Shown here: positions 36,550 to 49,308 of the stretch, piece by piece
How the letters are laid out: every line of letters starts with the position of its first letter
How positions within the stretch are numbered: position 1 is the first letter of the stretch
Assembly: GCF_000715075.1 (NCBI RefSeq)
Contig: NC_134082.1
Span: 142,712,948 to 142,776,947, forward strand
Direction: 5' to 3'
Length of the DNA: 64,000 bases
DNA from: Nicotiana tabacum
Taxonomy: Eukaryota > Streptophyta > Magnoliopsida > Solanales > Solanaceae
Notes under the pieces: generated by a model
The model's input: only the letters and a program-made list of their open reading frames with translations
The model's database searches: none
What the model was told of the DNA's origin: nothing
Program-made: the position numbers and the translations under genes

Positions 36550-39500
36550 ACTTGGGAGATTTGTGGTGTCCCAAGTCACCGATTTAATCACAAATCGAGG
36601 AAAAGAATGACTCTGTATTACAGTTTACGAACCAGAAATCCGGATAAGGAATTCTGTTAACCAGGGAGAAGGTGTTAGGCATTCCCGAGTTCCGTGGTTC
36701 TAGCACGGTCGCTCAACTGCTATATCTGGCTTAAATTATTTGATTTTAACAATTATGAACCTGTGTGCAAATTTCAACTTTTAACCGCTTTTATTATTTA
36801 TTATTATAAAAGAGAATTGCAACGTCGTAAAAATGCATCTCGAACTGCGTCACATAAATGTACCCATAGTTTTTGACACATTCTAACTTCGTTGAGATTT
36901 GGATTTGAGTCACATAAATGTGCACCCGAGTTTAGGGAGATATTATTAAAAACCCGCCTAAAGATGCTAACGCATTATTATTTTGAGAAGGCCGTGAAAT
37001 TCGCTAAACGGCCTGTCTCGAAATTTAAGCAATTAAAATAACCATCTATTGAGGGCCCCGCAATTTGCGTTTTTTATTTGGCGAGGCTCGTCTCGTCCAT
37101 TTTAAGGATATCCTAAAGTGACTATGACTCTCTATTTATTTTTGTCTCTAAAGATAAAGAAAAGTCATAATTAATCACATGCGTATAATGGCCCAGCTTT
37201 TATTATTTGCTCCAACAACTTAGCAATTTCAGCGGTTATACCAAACGAGAAGATACTGTTCAATTGAATTCCATTCAAGTTGTTCAATTCTACTAAATGC
37301 AAACTTAGGCGTGTATGGTAGACTGAAGTAAACTGTAGTAAATTGAAGTTGATTTGGATTGATATACATGAGAAATTAAGTTGACAACTAACAACTCAAG
37401 CTCTAACATTCATCAGATATTTCCAGTACTCTAAATCTACTTCCCTATTCTACTTCAATTCTGTTTTTCAAAAAAATAAACTATGTCAGTTGAGATTATA
37501 CTATAGCATGGCTAAAGGGCAAATATCCAACTAATAGTTCACTGTTTCCATCACGCACAGGAATATAAATACACTATCACTCAACTAACAACCACGTGAA
37601 CAACCTAGGCGTAGGGTTTATCAGTTCAATTTTCAGGCAACAGTTTACATTAACTGAAGATAATTCTAACTAAACAAATCCCTATCCAATACAACTCAAA
37701 ACCATCAGAAATAACGACTAGGCAGTAGCTATCAACAATCAGGCAACACAGAGACTCGTATCATGCTTCATTTCATTCCAATAGCCAAGGATATACAAAT
37801 GTGTACCTGGTATTGACAATACAAGAAAAGGAAGAAGAGGATCAGCAGTAACAGTAGCAATACAATACAGTAGAACAACAAACAGCCACTGCAAATACCA
37901 AACAGCAGGTACCAACAGCTATCACTGAAACAGTAACAGAAACAAATACTGATTTTTCAACAGTAAAGGGAAGCAAATTTCTTTAGTTCTTTTACTCTCA
38001 AAATAATGAACTCCTCTTTTCTCCCCCCCCTCAAGGACTGATTTATAGCTCTTTTAATAGGCATCCCAAGTGTTCAACCCACTAACATCTTATCTTTTCA
38101 ATTCTTTAATTACCCCCATTACCCTAGTGCTTTTACTTTAATCATTAATGCCTATTTCAGTCCCTAAAATCAGCAAGTGCATTCCCCACTATTATATGTT
38201 CCTTGCCATTATCTAATTCAATTGGTATGGGCATACTATATTTAAATCAATTCCCCTTGACCCATGTTACTTCTGACTTAATCCAAACCATCATTCCCCT
38301 TTTCCATCAGCCAATTTGAATTAGTTTAATGGTATATTGGTACCCACTGACAAACCACTAAACCTTTTCAAGTTTTTGATCATAAATTAACCCTGATGCC
38401 CTGTGATTAATGCCCTACCTTAACCCCCTTTAATCTGTACTACATCTTTCAGCTATAACCAATTCAACCCATCAAATTCAATCAGTAGTTCGAGCTAGAA
38501 CTCGGATCGGACCAAACAGCATAAAAATAAAGACCAATACCAAGGTCAAATTTCAGGCCATGATTGACACCGATACGCGGGAATGACTAACTACATTCTC
38601 AATTTTAAATTAAACTTAGACCAAAATAAATGATCACTGTAAACGCACTGAATCGACAAACAAACTGAACTCATATGCAAAAATGATGAACTACAAGAAA
38701 AAGGTCTGATGGAGAAGAGAGAAAATAACGGACCTAATTTAGGCGAACGAAGAATTGATTGAACTACTCAAACAAACATTGGAATATTTAATCTAACCAG
38801 AATCAAAAAAAGAAGCAGAATATATACTGGATTAACTTAAACTAAAAACCTAAAGAAGCGACTAATTACACAGATAAACAAATACATAGAAAAAAGGAAA
38901 AGAAGAAGCTAAGAAGAACTCACTGTTCTTTTCTCGGATCTCACCAATATGCCCTTTCGAACTTGAGTTCAAGTTAGTATTATACGTCTATTTCATCAGA
39001 AATAGGCTTATAATACTAACCAGAACTCGTTCGACCCTGACAGCTTCGAAACAGTCTCGAACTGTCAAACCCTAGATCCGCCATTCGACGAGTTTTACTC
39101 GGATTCGAGCCAATCTGGTTAGGGATTAGCAACGAGGAGGTCAAGGGGATTATTGGGTGTGATTTTGGGGTTAAGTGGACAAGCTAGGGTTTGGGACGGG
39201 GGTCTTCGATCGAAGATTCGAGAAGCTCTAGTATGATTCGAGGTTAATGGAGTATAGAATCGTGTTGAGGGTGGTTAGGAGGTTCAGGGGTATTATTTTC
39301 ACAGCCATCGGAGCTGGCGCCGCCGGGTTTACGATGAAGGGATGGGGTGGCGGTTATTAGGGTTCCTAGTCTCTGAAAGAGACAAGGCTTGGGAGAGAAT
39401 GAGAGGGGGGCTTGGTTTGGAGGGGTGGGGTATGGTTTGGGAATATATAGTGGGGTGGGGATTTGATCCAAGCCGTTCAATCAAGTGAGATCAATGGCTT

Positions 39501-40239
39501 GGATCAATCCCCCTATAGGAAACGGTGTCGTTTGGTTTCGTTGGGGGACTGGGTCGATCCAAGGGCAAATGGGTCGGGTTGTGGGGATTGTTCTGAGGCG
39601 TTGGATCAAATGAAATGAATGGCCTGGATCTATTGGCTATATACGACGTCGTTTGGATATATCTGGAGATGGACTGGACTATTCGATCGAGTCAGATCAA
39701 CGGCCCAGATTCTTCATGCTCGAACGGCGTCGTTCCACCCGTCTCCAAGACTGGTTGGATTGGACCGGGTAAAAAGGTATTTGGACTGGGCCTGAATTTT
39801 CTTTTAAAATTGGCCTAGTCCGATTTTCTTCTCTTGTTTCTTCTTTTTCTTCTATTTTCTTTTTAATTCCTAATTACCAAAAATTTGTCAAATAAATTGT
39901 AAAGCCAAAATTAACTCAAAAATACTAATTAACCCTTAATAACAATTATCACACAAGATTAAATACAAAGATAATCACCCACTTTGAAATTAAACACTTA
40001 AAATGCGAAGTACGTTATTTTCGATTTTTTCATTTTTCGTAAAACGAATATTGTTTAATCAATTCCTAATTGTGAAATTGAACCCTGACTACACATGCAA
40101 CACATATTTTATTTTTTTTCTTAATTAAAGTAAAAACAAACGTGCACGGGCAATTACAAATAAATTACCAACAACACAATACTATTTTATTTTGAATTTC
40201 TGGGAGTAGTTCTCGTAGGGCAAAAATCACGTGCTCACA
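36539..40239 (-). repeat. Tat2 5' LTR (3.70 kb, terminal 92 bp deleted)
   Basis: It matches the 3' LTR from CAGAGTCGCC (36539) to GCTCACA (40239). Differences include a 32-bp deletion near 38539 and a shorter C run near 38024. The TATA box is at 39442-39449 (minus). The minus-strand start TGTGAGCACG is intact. ORFs in it (36694-36876, 39244-39480, 39615-39818) recur in the other LTR only as shared DNA. Confidence 0.94.
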
Positions 40240-40244
40240 CCACC

Positions 40245-42470
40245 TCATACCCTCCTCACGCGCACAATAGCATCTCCAACTGATACACCTATTCTAAAAG
40301 ACCTTCTGCGAATTCGAAACTATTTCTCCCATTTCTCCAATACTGCCCCGCATACCCGATGATAACATAGAAAATTCCCCAAGTATTCTTCACACTCTAC
40401 TGGAAAATCATGATCTTCAATCACATAACAAACCTAAAAATCCTTAGACACCGCGATTAGATTCTTGAACCCATTAGAACCACTGTTGAGAGTCACCCAC
40501 TCTAACTTGGTCCCGAATATATAACCCAACTTTAGTGCACTGATAGCACATGAACACTCCCAAATATGCAATCAAATGAATTTTTTTCCTCGTACATTAC
40601 ATCTACAATAAGCACAGACTTCGAGTCTTCCTAAAAACCTGCACATGAATTGATAAGGCGAAATATAGCACACATTCATTGAGTTCTTTGCTCGAATTAC
40701 CCCTGATGTTTTCTTTCCTTAGTCATAAATAATCTACCGATGCACCGATATTCAAAAACTGCACGAGCAAACAACCCACGCAATCTAATCGTCGACGGTA
40801 GACTCTCCCACTTAACTTTAAGCCATAATCACATAAATCTAGAACCCATAAGATTCCTCCTTCTCAATCACCATGATCTCACACCGTTAACACGCCAAAT
40901 TTCCCAAAATATCTTGCTAAAAATTTCACAAAACATCCCGAATTATCAGCAACAATTGCCTATTCGACTCTCACTGGGTAGTGAGTAGAACTCTTTGTAG
41001 AAAGTTCATCAAAATCATGCAACTGCTAACCTACTCATAGGAGATAACCCAACTGTGGAATTCCATACCGACATCTTCCAATGACGCTGCATTGGATACC
41101 ACTACTACGAAATCAGCAAATCCTCCTGAGCCCATGCTCGTCCACCGGCTGTACAGGTATGTTCATTCCCCATTGACATCAGCTGAAAGTCCGACAATAC
41201 ATTCCAAACTCGAAGTAACGTCACATCCAAAAATGATAATCAAGTTTTCACACCCCTCTTCATTTCCAAAAAACTCCTCTCTGCCATATTCAATCTTCCT
41301 CAGACAGTAGCCACCATCCAAATAAAATTCGTACACCTAATCATTTCCACCATGGTTCCCAAATCGCTATAAACTTTCTGAAGGCACGTGGCTATCCTAC
41401 CACAGAATTCATAGGCTATTCTGCCACTCCCACTTTGCTTAAACCATCTCCTTAAGCAAGTTCTCGATCTCTGTTGTTCATACTTGACCTGCTAGCAATT
41501 CAATCACTGCAAGACACCTCCCATCATGTCCTTCATCCTCTTTTGCTGCAAAAATACTACCTCAAATCATAATCCAACTTTGTAGCACCCGAACAGATAC
41601 AGCAAAATACTACCTCAAATCATAATCCATCTTTGTAGCACTTGAACGGATAAATGGCCACCAACTCCAAGCCTCCTTAAAGATCATTTCCCTCGAGCCA
41701 CCAATATTAGAAGCACTGATTCAACTCTAAATCCAACATACACCACCATATCTGATAACTGCTACTTAGGCATCGTTCTACAACACCCTGTCCCGAAGGC
41801 AAATCAAAGGAGACCTTAACACCCATAGGCCTTATTGTGTTCCAATAGGGACGACAATGCCACATCACAAATGAGAATTCCACCATGCTCAAAAATATCA
41901 AGTCTCGTTACTCTATCCACCAAAGCCTAAACATCCATAGTCCAATTTCCTTTCCTCCGCTGGAATTAAATGTCAAATCTCTAAACCATGAACCGAGAAG
42001 TCTTCATTTCGAGTCATTTGTTGTCATAAATAAGTAATCTACCATTCATAACAACACAGCACGATAAAAATGCAAGAATATTATAATAATATATCCACAA
42101 CCTCAAAACCATAGGCAATACTGATACAGGGCTAAAACGTCAGAACATCCTTCCACAAGACGATGATAATAACTCGCTCGAATACGCAGGGAAACATATC
42201 TTACACCACGTCTGCAATACTACTACAACTCCTCGATGCCCAATTACTAACAAGCGCTCCATGTCGACTAAGATCGAGTAGGAAAGAAATAACGGCATAA
42301 GCTTTAAAGGAATCAAATCGCACAATGAGGAATTAAGAAGGGATATGCTCCAACAGCCATGTAGCCTCTTGAAGATAAGTGCAGACGTCTCCATACCAAT
42401 CCACAATACTCTACTAGACTTGCTCATGTCTCGTGAGATCCAAGTTAAGCTAGAGCTTTGATACCAAGCT
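40245..42470 (-). other. Element A internal region, right part, with PBS
   Basis: The PBS TTGGTATCAAAGCTC (minus, about 42453-42467) is complementary in type to the initiator-Met tRNA and separated from the LTR by a few bases. A 50-60-bp segment is tandemly duplicated at about 41545-41650 (CTACCTCAAATCATAATCCA twice). The ORFs at 41707-41901 and 42140-42526 (minus) show no gag features. Confidence 0.7.
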
Positions 42471-43929
42471 TTCATGACCCAAAACCCATTATAATTGTGA
42501 TGGTGCCCAAGGTCGTTGTTAGGCAAGCCAACGGTGAACTTACAACTTAGTTATTCATTTTATTATTTTAAAATCATGAACCTTGTTAGGTGGAGACATA
42601 AATGCGTTAAATTCGTAGATAAATATAATTTAAATTTTATACAAGTAAAAGTGTATCGAGGTTAAACAAACCAAAAAGAAATTTTAGAACATCCCCGAAA
42701 CCCCGTATCACAAGTGCATGAGCATTTACTAAGGAGTACAATAACAATACAACATCTGCCCGGAATGTAAATAAGATAGGACCAAGTAAATAGTATGATG
42801 GAGTCTATGTGGGCTACAATACATAGCCTGGAATAGATCTCATCATAAAGTCTCCTCAGCAGCTGCGCCTACGCGCCAAGATGACCACCAATTGAACCTG
42901 TCAGATCCTGCACATTTAGTGTAGAAGTGTATAATAAGTACATAAATCAACGTGTACCTAGTAAGCATCTAGCCTAACCCCAAAGAATATTGATGAGGGG
43001 TAAACATCAAAACATACAAGAGGTCCAATAAAGCAATATGATTAATCATAAGCATATATGAAGCACAACAGCAGTAATAGGGTAAAATTGTAAGTTACAT
43101 AATCTTCCAAAAATTTCTTTTAAAGATATGAATTTCTCAGTCTCCCATTCCATCTCAACAACTCAAATATATTAAGTGCCAATAACCAACGGATAAGGAA
43201 CACCATAATAAATGCTATGTGTCAGTGGTAGGAAAATCTCATTAATATTCGGATTGTGTGACGACCCGGCCGGTCGTCTTAAGAATTTACGTCCCGATCC
43301 CCTATCAACTACTTTACCCATATTTATTTCTGCTATTTTGATTTACCGGGATGTTCGGTTTTGCGTTTCGGAGAGTTTTGGGACACTTAGTCCCTAAATG
43401 AAAGCTAAAGTGTTAGAAAGTTGACCATAGTCAGAATAGTGTAAAGATGGACTCGGAATGGAATTTTGATGGTTCTGTTAGCTCTGTTGGGTGATTTCGG
43501 GCTTAGAGGCGTGTTTGGATTGTGTTTTGGAGGTTCGTAGCTAATTTAGGCTTGAAATGCCGAAAGTCGAATTTTTGAAGTTTCCAGTTCGATAGTGAAA
43601 TTTTAATCCGAGGGTCGGAATGGAATTCTGGAAGTTGGAGTAGCTCCATAGCATTGAATGTGACTTGTGTGCAAAATTTCAAGTCATTCGGACGAGGTTT
43701 GATAGTCCTTTTGATCGAAAGCGTATTTTTAGAGTTTTGGAATTTTTAGGCTTGAATCCGTGGTTGATTCGTCGTTTTGATGTTGTTTTAGGTGTTTTAA
43801 GGACTGGTATAAGTTTGGACAATGGTATTAGACTTGTTGATGCCTTTGGTCGAGGCCCCGGGGGCCTCAGGATGATTCCGGAAGATTGACAAAAGGATTT
43901 TTGGAGTTGCAACTTCAGCTGATTTTCTG

Positions 43930-44190
43930 TCATAACCGCACCTGCGAGTAAGGTACCGCAGGTGCGGAGCCGCAGAAGCGGCGGATCAATCGCAGAAGCG
44001 GAATTTGGGAAGGTCCAGCAGGAGTCGCAGGTGCGATAAGGGTATCGCACCTGCGAGACCACAGGTGCGGAGGATCTATCGCAAAAGCGGAAAAGGGGAT
44101 TTAATGAGAAGTCGCAGATGCGACCGTTGGTCCGCAAAAGCGGTCCCAGGGCCGCATATGCAGAAATCGCTGGGCAGAAACATATAAATA
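43930..44190 (+). promoter_or_regulatory. GC-rich motif cluster and TATA box in the solo LTR
   Basis: About a dozen variants of CGCAGGTGCGG, CGCAGAAGCGG and CGCACCTGCG lie at 43935-44165, followed by TATAAATA at 44183-44190. The same layout is in the element A LTR (minus, 14490-14111). Confidence 0.55.
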
Positions 44191-45034
44191 CTTGCCTTCA
44201 TAAAATTTAGCTATTTTTCACCATATTTCAAACGGGAAGAAGCTTGGGAAGCACTTTTCAAGAGGGATTTTCAGAGGAGTTCATTGGGGTAAGGTCTTTG
44301 GTCCCTAAACTCGTTATTGGAATGATTTTTATCAATTTAAGCATGACAAATTAAGGAAAAATAGTGGTAGGTTAGGGCTTGACTAGTTAGAGGCCTTTGA
44401 GTGATAATTTGAGGGACCAATTGATGTTTGATTTTGGTACTTTTGGTATGACTGAACTCGTGAGGGTGTGAGGATTTTGGAAATGTAAATTTTACCTGAT
44501 TCCAAGATGTGGGCCCGAGGGGCATTTTGGTCATTTTACCTAATTTCGCGTATTAGCTTAGAATTTCTTTGTAGAATCATTTACTTGAAGTGTTATTTAC
44601 ATTATGAAATTGAATTGAATAAATTTGGGCCATTTGGAGTCGAGTACTCGTGGCAAGAGCGTGGTTTCGGATTGATTTGAGCTGGTTCGAGGTAAGTGAC
44701 TTGCCTAACCTTGTGTGGGAGACTTTCCCTTAGGATTTGGTATATTTGGTAATTGAGATGCCTTGTACATGAGGTGACGAGTGCGTACTTGTGCTAATTG
44801 TTGGAAATCCGATTTTTCATTAAGTAATTACTAGTATGTTTTCTTTCCTGTTTTTATTACTTGCACTATTAGGCATGTTATTAGCTTATGAAAGCATGTA
44901 TAAGTGATTTAATTTTTGTGTTTGCTCAAACTGCCTACCTTAATTCTGTGCAGTATGCTAGGCTAGAATTACTTGTTTGCCATAATATGAAATTTGACAT
45001 TTCTGAATATTTTTCCTGTTGCTGCTGTGTATTT

Positions 45035-45325
45035 ACACTGGGACTACGGATGTGGGATTCCGGTAGCTCCCCCCTTGTTTGTTTACATTTGGGACTACGG
45101 ATGTGGGATTACAGTAGATCCCTCTGCACAGTTATATGGAACTACGGGAATGCACCCTGTAGATTCCCCCAGTACAGGGTATTTACATTTGGGACTACGG
45201 AACGGGATTTCGGTAGATCCTCGCGCATTATGATTTGGACTACTGGACGGTATCCCGAGAGACCTATTGGATATGTATATTTGGGACTACTGGACGGTAT
45301 CCTGGGAGATCCCTGATTATTATTT
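45035..45325 (+). repeat. Sub-repeats in the solo LTR
   Basis: Six diverged copies of GGGACTACGGATGTGGGATT followed by CCGGTAGATCC, spaced 40-60 bp; the last two have changed to GGACTACTGGACGGTATCC. Confidence 0.8.
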
Positions 45326-46152
45326 TGGTACTAAGCCGTATTTCTTTCTATGTATTTTGCCTTTGTATAGTTGTTGATGTCCTTTATATCCTATGTTACT
45401 TTTACTGCTACATTTATTTATACTGCTCTGTTCTACACTATCGAACTATATATTTTATTTACCTCAGTAGGGCCCTAACCTTCCTCGTCACTACCCGACC
45501 GAGGTTAGGCTTGGCACTTACTAAGTACCGTTGTGGTGTACTCATGCCCTTTCTGCGTATATTTTTCATGTGCAGATTCAGGTACTTCGACTCAGACTTA
45601 CCATCCTTTAGGCGAGGCGACCCTTCGGAGACATCGAGATATATCTGCTACATACGCACCGAGGAGTCTCTCTCCATTCTCTCTGGTAGTTACAACCCTT
45701 CTGTATTTACTTTGTTTTATACTATTCTGGAGTTAGAGCACTATGTAGTATCCTTAGCTTGTGATTTATGGGTTTCCAGGTTTTGGAAAATGTATTAGTT
45801 TCGAGAATTTATACTGTGTATGCCGAGCGGCACTTTTAAACGTTGTTATATCACTCTATTTCTGTTTTAAAATGTTTTTATTCCGAAATTTAGGCTTACC
45901 TAGTCGTAGAGACTAGGTGCTGTCACGATGGTTTACGGAGGGTGAACCGGGGTCGTAACAGATTACTAGCCATATAACGCACGATTATGCAGAGGTCGTA
46001 CGGCCTGATTCACAATAATATGTACAATGCCGAGGTCAAGCAGCACGAACCATAGATGTCGCATCTATTATACTGCCGAGGCGTTCGGCCTGCCCCACAA
46101 TAAAAGGAAGGAAATCATTGATTTATGAGACACATGCTTACAATACAGTACA

Positions 46153-46634
46153 TGTATTGGGAAAAATTGAGTTTATATATATTGAAGTGATTGAAAGATG
46201 ATGTGTCATGACACGAAGGCTGGTCAAAGAATGATGATTAGCAAAGAGGCACGAGTCACAACAGATACGAGCAGAGGCACAAGCAGAGGCACGAGTAGAT
46301 ATTCAAAAGACTCGACGCTCTTACCTATTTAAATCCAAAAATTAAGGAGAATGAATCTGACAGCACAAGAGAGTACAAATACAGTATTTAATAAGCATTA
46401 AATACTGAAAAACATTAGAGAATTTGTATTGAATTACAATGATTACCATTGTAACGTAGCATCAAATGCCTTTAATTGTTATTATGACAAAGGCAAAATG
46501 TATATTTTAGAAATAACTATAAAAAGGAGAAGACTGATCATTTGTAAACACACAAAAGGTCACTGAAAAATACTGAATTACTTTCTTTGCTTCTATTCAT
46601 CTTATTATTATCAAAGCCAATTTCTTTTATTCAT
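46153..46634 (+). repeat. Element B left LTR (truncated at inner end)
   Basis: It matches 48762 onward up to CTTTTATTCAT; the right LTR continues for about 75 bp more. The antisense ORF stop codon at 46627-46629 lies in its last bases. Confidence 0.85.
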
Positions 46635-48395
46635 GCACTATATCGTTCATCAAAGTCATGGAACTGTAGCCATAGAGTTTAGCTCTTTCAACTGGACCAA
46701 TCAACGGCTTCAACCACACGTCAGCTCGACCTGATTTCCTTAAAAGGTTGCCCTCAGCAGGAACTTCAATGGTAACTTGCGACACGGCTTCTTTTCTACT
46801 TGAAGAACCAACCTCAGTGTAATGAACAGTTGAAGGAGGAGTAGTCGAAGGAGGAACTGTAGAAGCAGTCAAAACAACCTGGGGAGGAACAGGAACAGCC
46901 ACGACTGGCAAAGGAGGTATCACAGGAACGGGAGTAGAAAACGAAGCAAGGGGTGCTTCATTAGAAATCGGATTTAAATTTTCACTTCCAAACCCACGGC
47001 TAAAAAGTTACTCAACTGAATCATGAGCAGCAGCGGGAACAACATCATTGAGAATCATCACTGGGGCTTCAACAGACTCGGTAAGAGGAATAGAACGAGG
47101 GGAAGAGGCTTCATCATCAGAAATGATTCATCTACGAGTTCGTGGCCTTTTTACCAAGGAACCCCCATCTTCTTATTCCTCAGAATCTTGGTCAATAGTA
47201 GCTTTTCTTTTTGATGAAGAGCCCAAAATTATCTCTTGGTCCCTTTCCAAAGAAATTCGAGAAGCTACGACCGCCTCAGCACTAATACCTCGAACGACAA
47301 ATTCTGATAAAAAGAAGGATTAAAATAACTCTGGAGGAAGCAATAAATAAAAAAAAGTTATAAAAAACGCTTACCATGAGGTTTCACTTTCCAACCAAAC
47401 CGTTGGCATAGAGCTTTCCAAGATCTACCCTCTATTGGGGCTGTATTCAATAATTTTCCTACCCAACTATGAAAATTGGGAATTTCATCAACAATTCCCA
47501 TGGTTCCTGGAAAAGAAAAGGAAAATTAGGATAATGATCATCAAAATTGAAGAAAAAAGGTACGAGAAAGTTATTAAAAAGAAAACTCACGTGCAAAATT
47601 CCACTTCTCAGGGAAGGGAACATTTTCATCACCCACTAAACCAACAGTGGGGGCAGCAACAAACCTAGCGTACCATCCACGGTCTCTGTCATCTTTTGGA
47701 CTGACCAAAACTCTTTTTCTCCTTGCTGCTAAAGTAAAAACACCTTGGCGAAAGAGTCTGGGAGAGTAAAGGTGAATTAAATGGGCAAAAGTGAAAGGCA
47801 CACCGGCCATGTTAGTCAAATGCCTCTGACAGGCAACAACCCTCCACACTATGGGACCAATTTGACCTAAACAAACGTCGAAAAAACGACAGAATTCAAG
47901 GATAACAGGGTCAATAGCAGGTTTGAAACCTAATGTGAAAGTGTATGTATAAACAAAAGAAAACCCAATTAAATAGGAGGTGATCCTTTGATTTATATTG
48001 GGAATTATAATAGGCAAGTTATGACTCCAATGGCAGTCTTTACGAACTAAAGAAATCAAACCTTCAGTGATCTGAATTGGATAGATATCAGCATGATCCA
48101 AAGAGGACACTTGGTTTCTAAGGGATTCTCTATCATTGTAGAAAGATAGTTCCGCAGGAACTATTTCCTCTAGTGAAGGTTCACGAAGAGGTTCAGAGGG
48201 TTCCTTACCTCTAGAAGAAGACCTTTGAGAAAAAGAACCTCTTGTTCTAGAAGAAGGACTGGAACAAGATAAAGGAAGAGAAGAACCACGTATGGATGAA
48301 GACCCTAAATTACGTAGTCTACCTCCTCTTCTGCTTCTACTAGGGGCAAGAGGAAAGTTATCAACTATGGGGACTCTTCTAGAGTTAGGGTTTGA
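46627..48395 (-). pseudogene. Antisense intron-containing ORF of element B (putative plant-transposon-type protein)
   Basis: Open on the minus strand from 48395 (after TAA at 48396-48398; no ATG seen) through a Ser/Arg-rich segment and a globular domain (ITSYLIGFSFVYTYTFTLGF, CRFFDVCLGQIGPIVWR). Two introns with GT-AG ends fit exactly: 47507-47590 (GTGAGT to TTTTCCAG) and 47304-47374 (GTAAGC to TTTATCAG), giving exons 47591-48395, 47375-47506 and 46627-47303 in one frame. The third exon has three in-frame stops, then a Pro/Val-rich tail. The domain resembles what I recall as the putative gypsy-type transposon family (PF04195-like), unchecked. Introns in an antisense gene would survive retrotransposition of the plus strand. 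Confidence 0.7.
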
Positions 48396-48761
48396 TTAAG
48401 AAATGATAGTACGAGGAAGAAGCAAACAAGAATTTAAGGATTGAATATTCAGAGAACTTTATGTGAGAAAGACAAAGGTGAAAACTATACTTATACTAAG
48501 AAGCAACCGTCAAAGGAAAAGGTGCAATGATGGAAAAGTCATTATGAGAACTATCGCTTCGTAATTGGTGAAGCTGTAAAAGAGCCTTAAAAAGCGCTGC
48601 AAAGTCACAGAACCAATAAAAAGATGCCACGTGTAATAAACATTAAATGCAAGTGACAATTGAAGCGTCGATTCCATTAATGGAGGGAAATATTCCCGCT
48701 TTAATAAAATCCACTTCCCAAATATTCAATTGATGAATAAATGGCAAGTGGTGGGACTATC

Positions 48762-49308
48762 TGTATTAGGAAAAATTGAGTTTATATATATTGAAGTGAT
48801 TGAAAGATGACGTGTCATGACACGAAGGCTGGTCAAAGAATGATAATTAGCAAAGAGGCACGAGTCACAACAGATACGAGCGGAGGCACGAGCAGATATT
48901 CAAAAGACTCGACGCTCGTACCTATTTAAATCCAAAAATTAAAGAGAATGAATCTGACAGCACAAGAGAGTACAGATACAGTATTTAATAAACATTAAAT
49001 ACTGAAAAATGTTAGAGAATTTGTATTAAATTACAATGATTACCATAGTAACGTAGCATTAAATGTCTTTAATTGTTATTATGACAAAGGCAAAACGTAT
49101 ATCTTAAAAATAACTATAAAAAGGAGAAGACTGATCATTTGTAAACACACAAAAGGTTACTGAAAAATACTGAATTACTTTGTTTGCTTCTATTCATCTT
49201 ATTATTATCAAAGCCAATTTCTTTTATTCATTTTATATACTGATTATCAGTAACCCGAGTTCTTCTAAAATAAAGCTTTGACCGAAATTTCACTTTTTGG
49301 TTAAACAG
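48762..49308 (+). repeat. Element B right LTR (547 bp)
   Basis: TGTATTAGG to GGTTAAACA, with TATAAAAAGG at 49115-49124. A purine-rich AAGTGGTGGGA lies just upstream and may be the PPT. Confidence 0.85.

Larger units (their letters stand above)
17704..40239 (-). mobile_element. Complete Tat/Ogre-lineage retrotransposon (Tat2), 22.5 kb
   Basis: It is flanked by the 5-bp target duplication CCACC (17699-17703 and 40240-40244). In minus orientation: 5' LTR 36539-40239, PBS 36532-36549, ORF1, gag, protease, intron, pol, 3'UTR with minisatellite, PPT 21524-21537, 3' LTR 17704-21523. Size, ORF1 before gag, dual RNase H and the intron before RT all fit Ogre/Tat. In a 240-base sample the LTRs differ at about ten sites, so the insertion is not recent. 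All ORFs are interrupted by stops and a few frameshifts. It lies inside element A; joining the flanks restores CATGAACCACCTCATACC. Confidence 0.96.
43257..45960 (+). mobile_element. Solo LTR of a Del/Tekay-type Ty3-gypsy element (2.70 kb)
   Basis: It starts TGTGACGACCCGGCCGGTCG and ends GGGTCGTAACA. Flanks are GATTG (43252-43256) and GATTA (45961-45965); the uninterrupted copy near 12970 reads CAGATTGCTAG, so this is a 5-bp target duplication with one mutation. Inside are a GC-rich motif cluster, a TATA box and a sub-repeat block. No PBS or coding region is present. The lineage is recalled from the terminal sequence. ORFs such as 43665-44187 and 44888-45798 are not genes. Confidence 0.88.
46153..49308 (+). 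mobile_element. Element B: non-autonomous LTR element with antisense ORF (3.16 kb)
   Basis: The target duplication GTACA is at 46148-46152 and 49309-49313. LTRs run TGTATTGGG to GTTAAACA. TATAAAAAGG (46518-46527 and 49115-49124) and AATAAA (about 49270) are on the plus strand, so I infer plus orientation. The left LTR lacks its last roughly 75 bp and no PBS is seen. No gag, RT or integrase is present; the only ORF runs on the minus strand. Confidence 0.85.

Noticed and set aside
43665..44137. ORFs of 74 (+) and 152 (-) codons
   Set aside because: They lie in the LTR promoter motif cluster; composition follows the GC-rich motif, not a protein.
44888..45798. Two overlapping ORFs of 142 and 187 codons
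   Set aside because: They cover the sub-repeat block of the solo LTR in different frames and show no protein features.
47574..48110. A separate 178-codon gene starting at 48110
   Set aside because: The first codon is GTG and the frame is open upstream to 48395; it is part of the spliced antisense ORF of element B.
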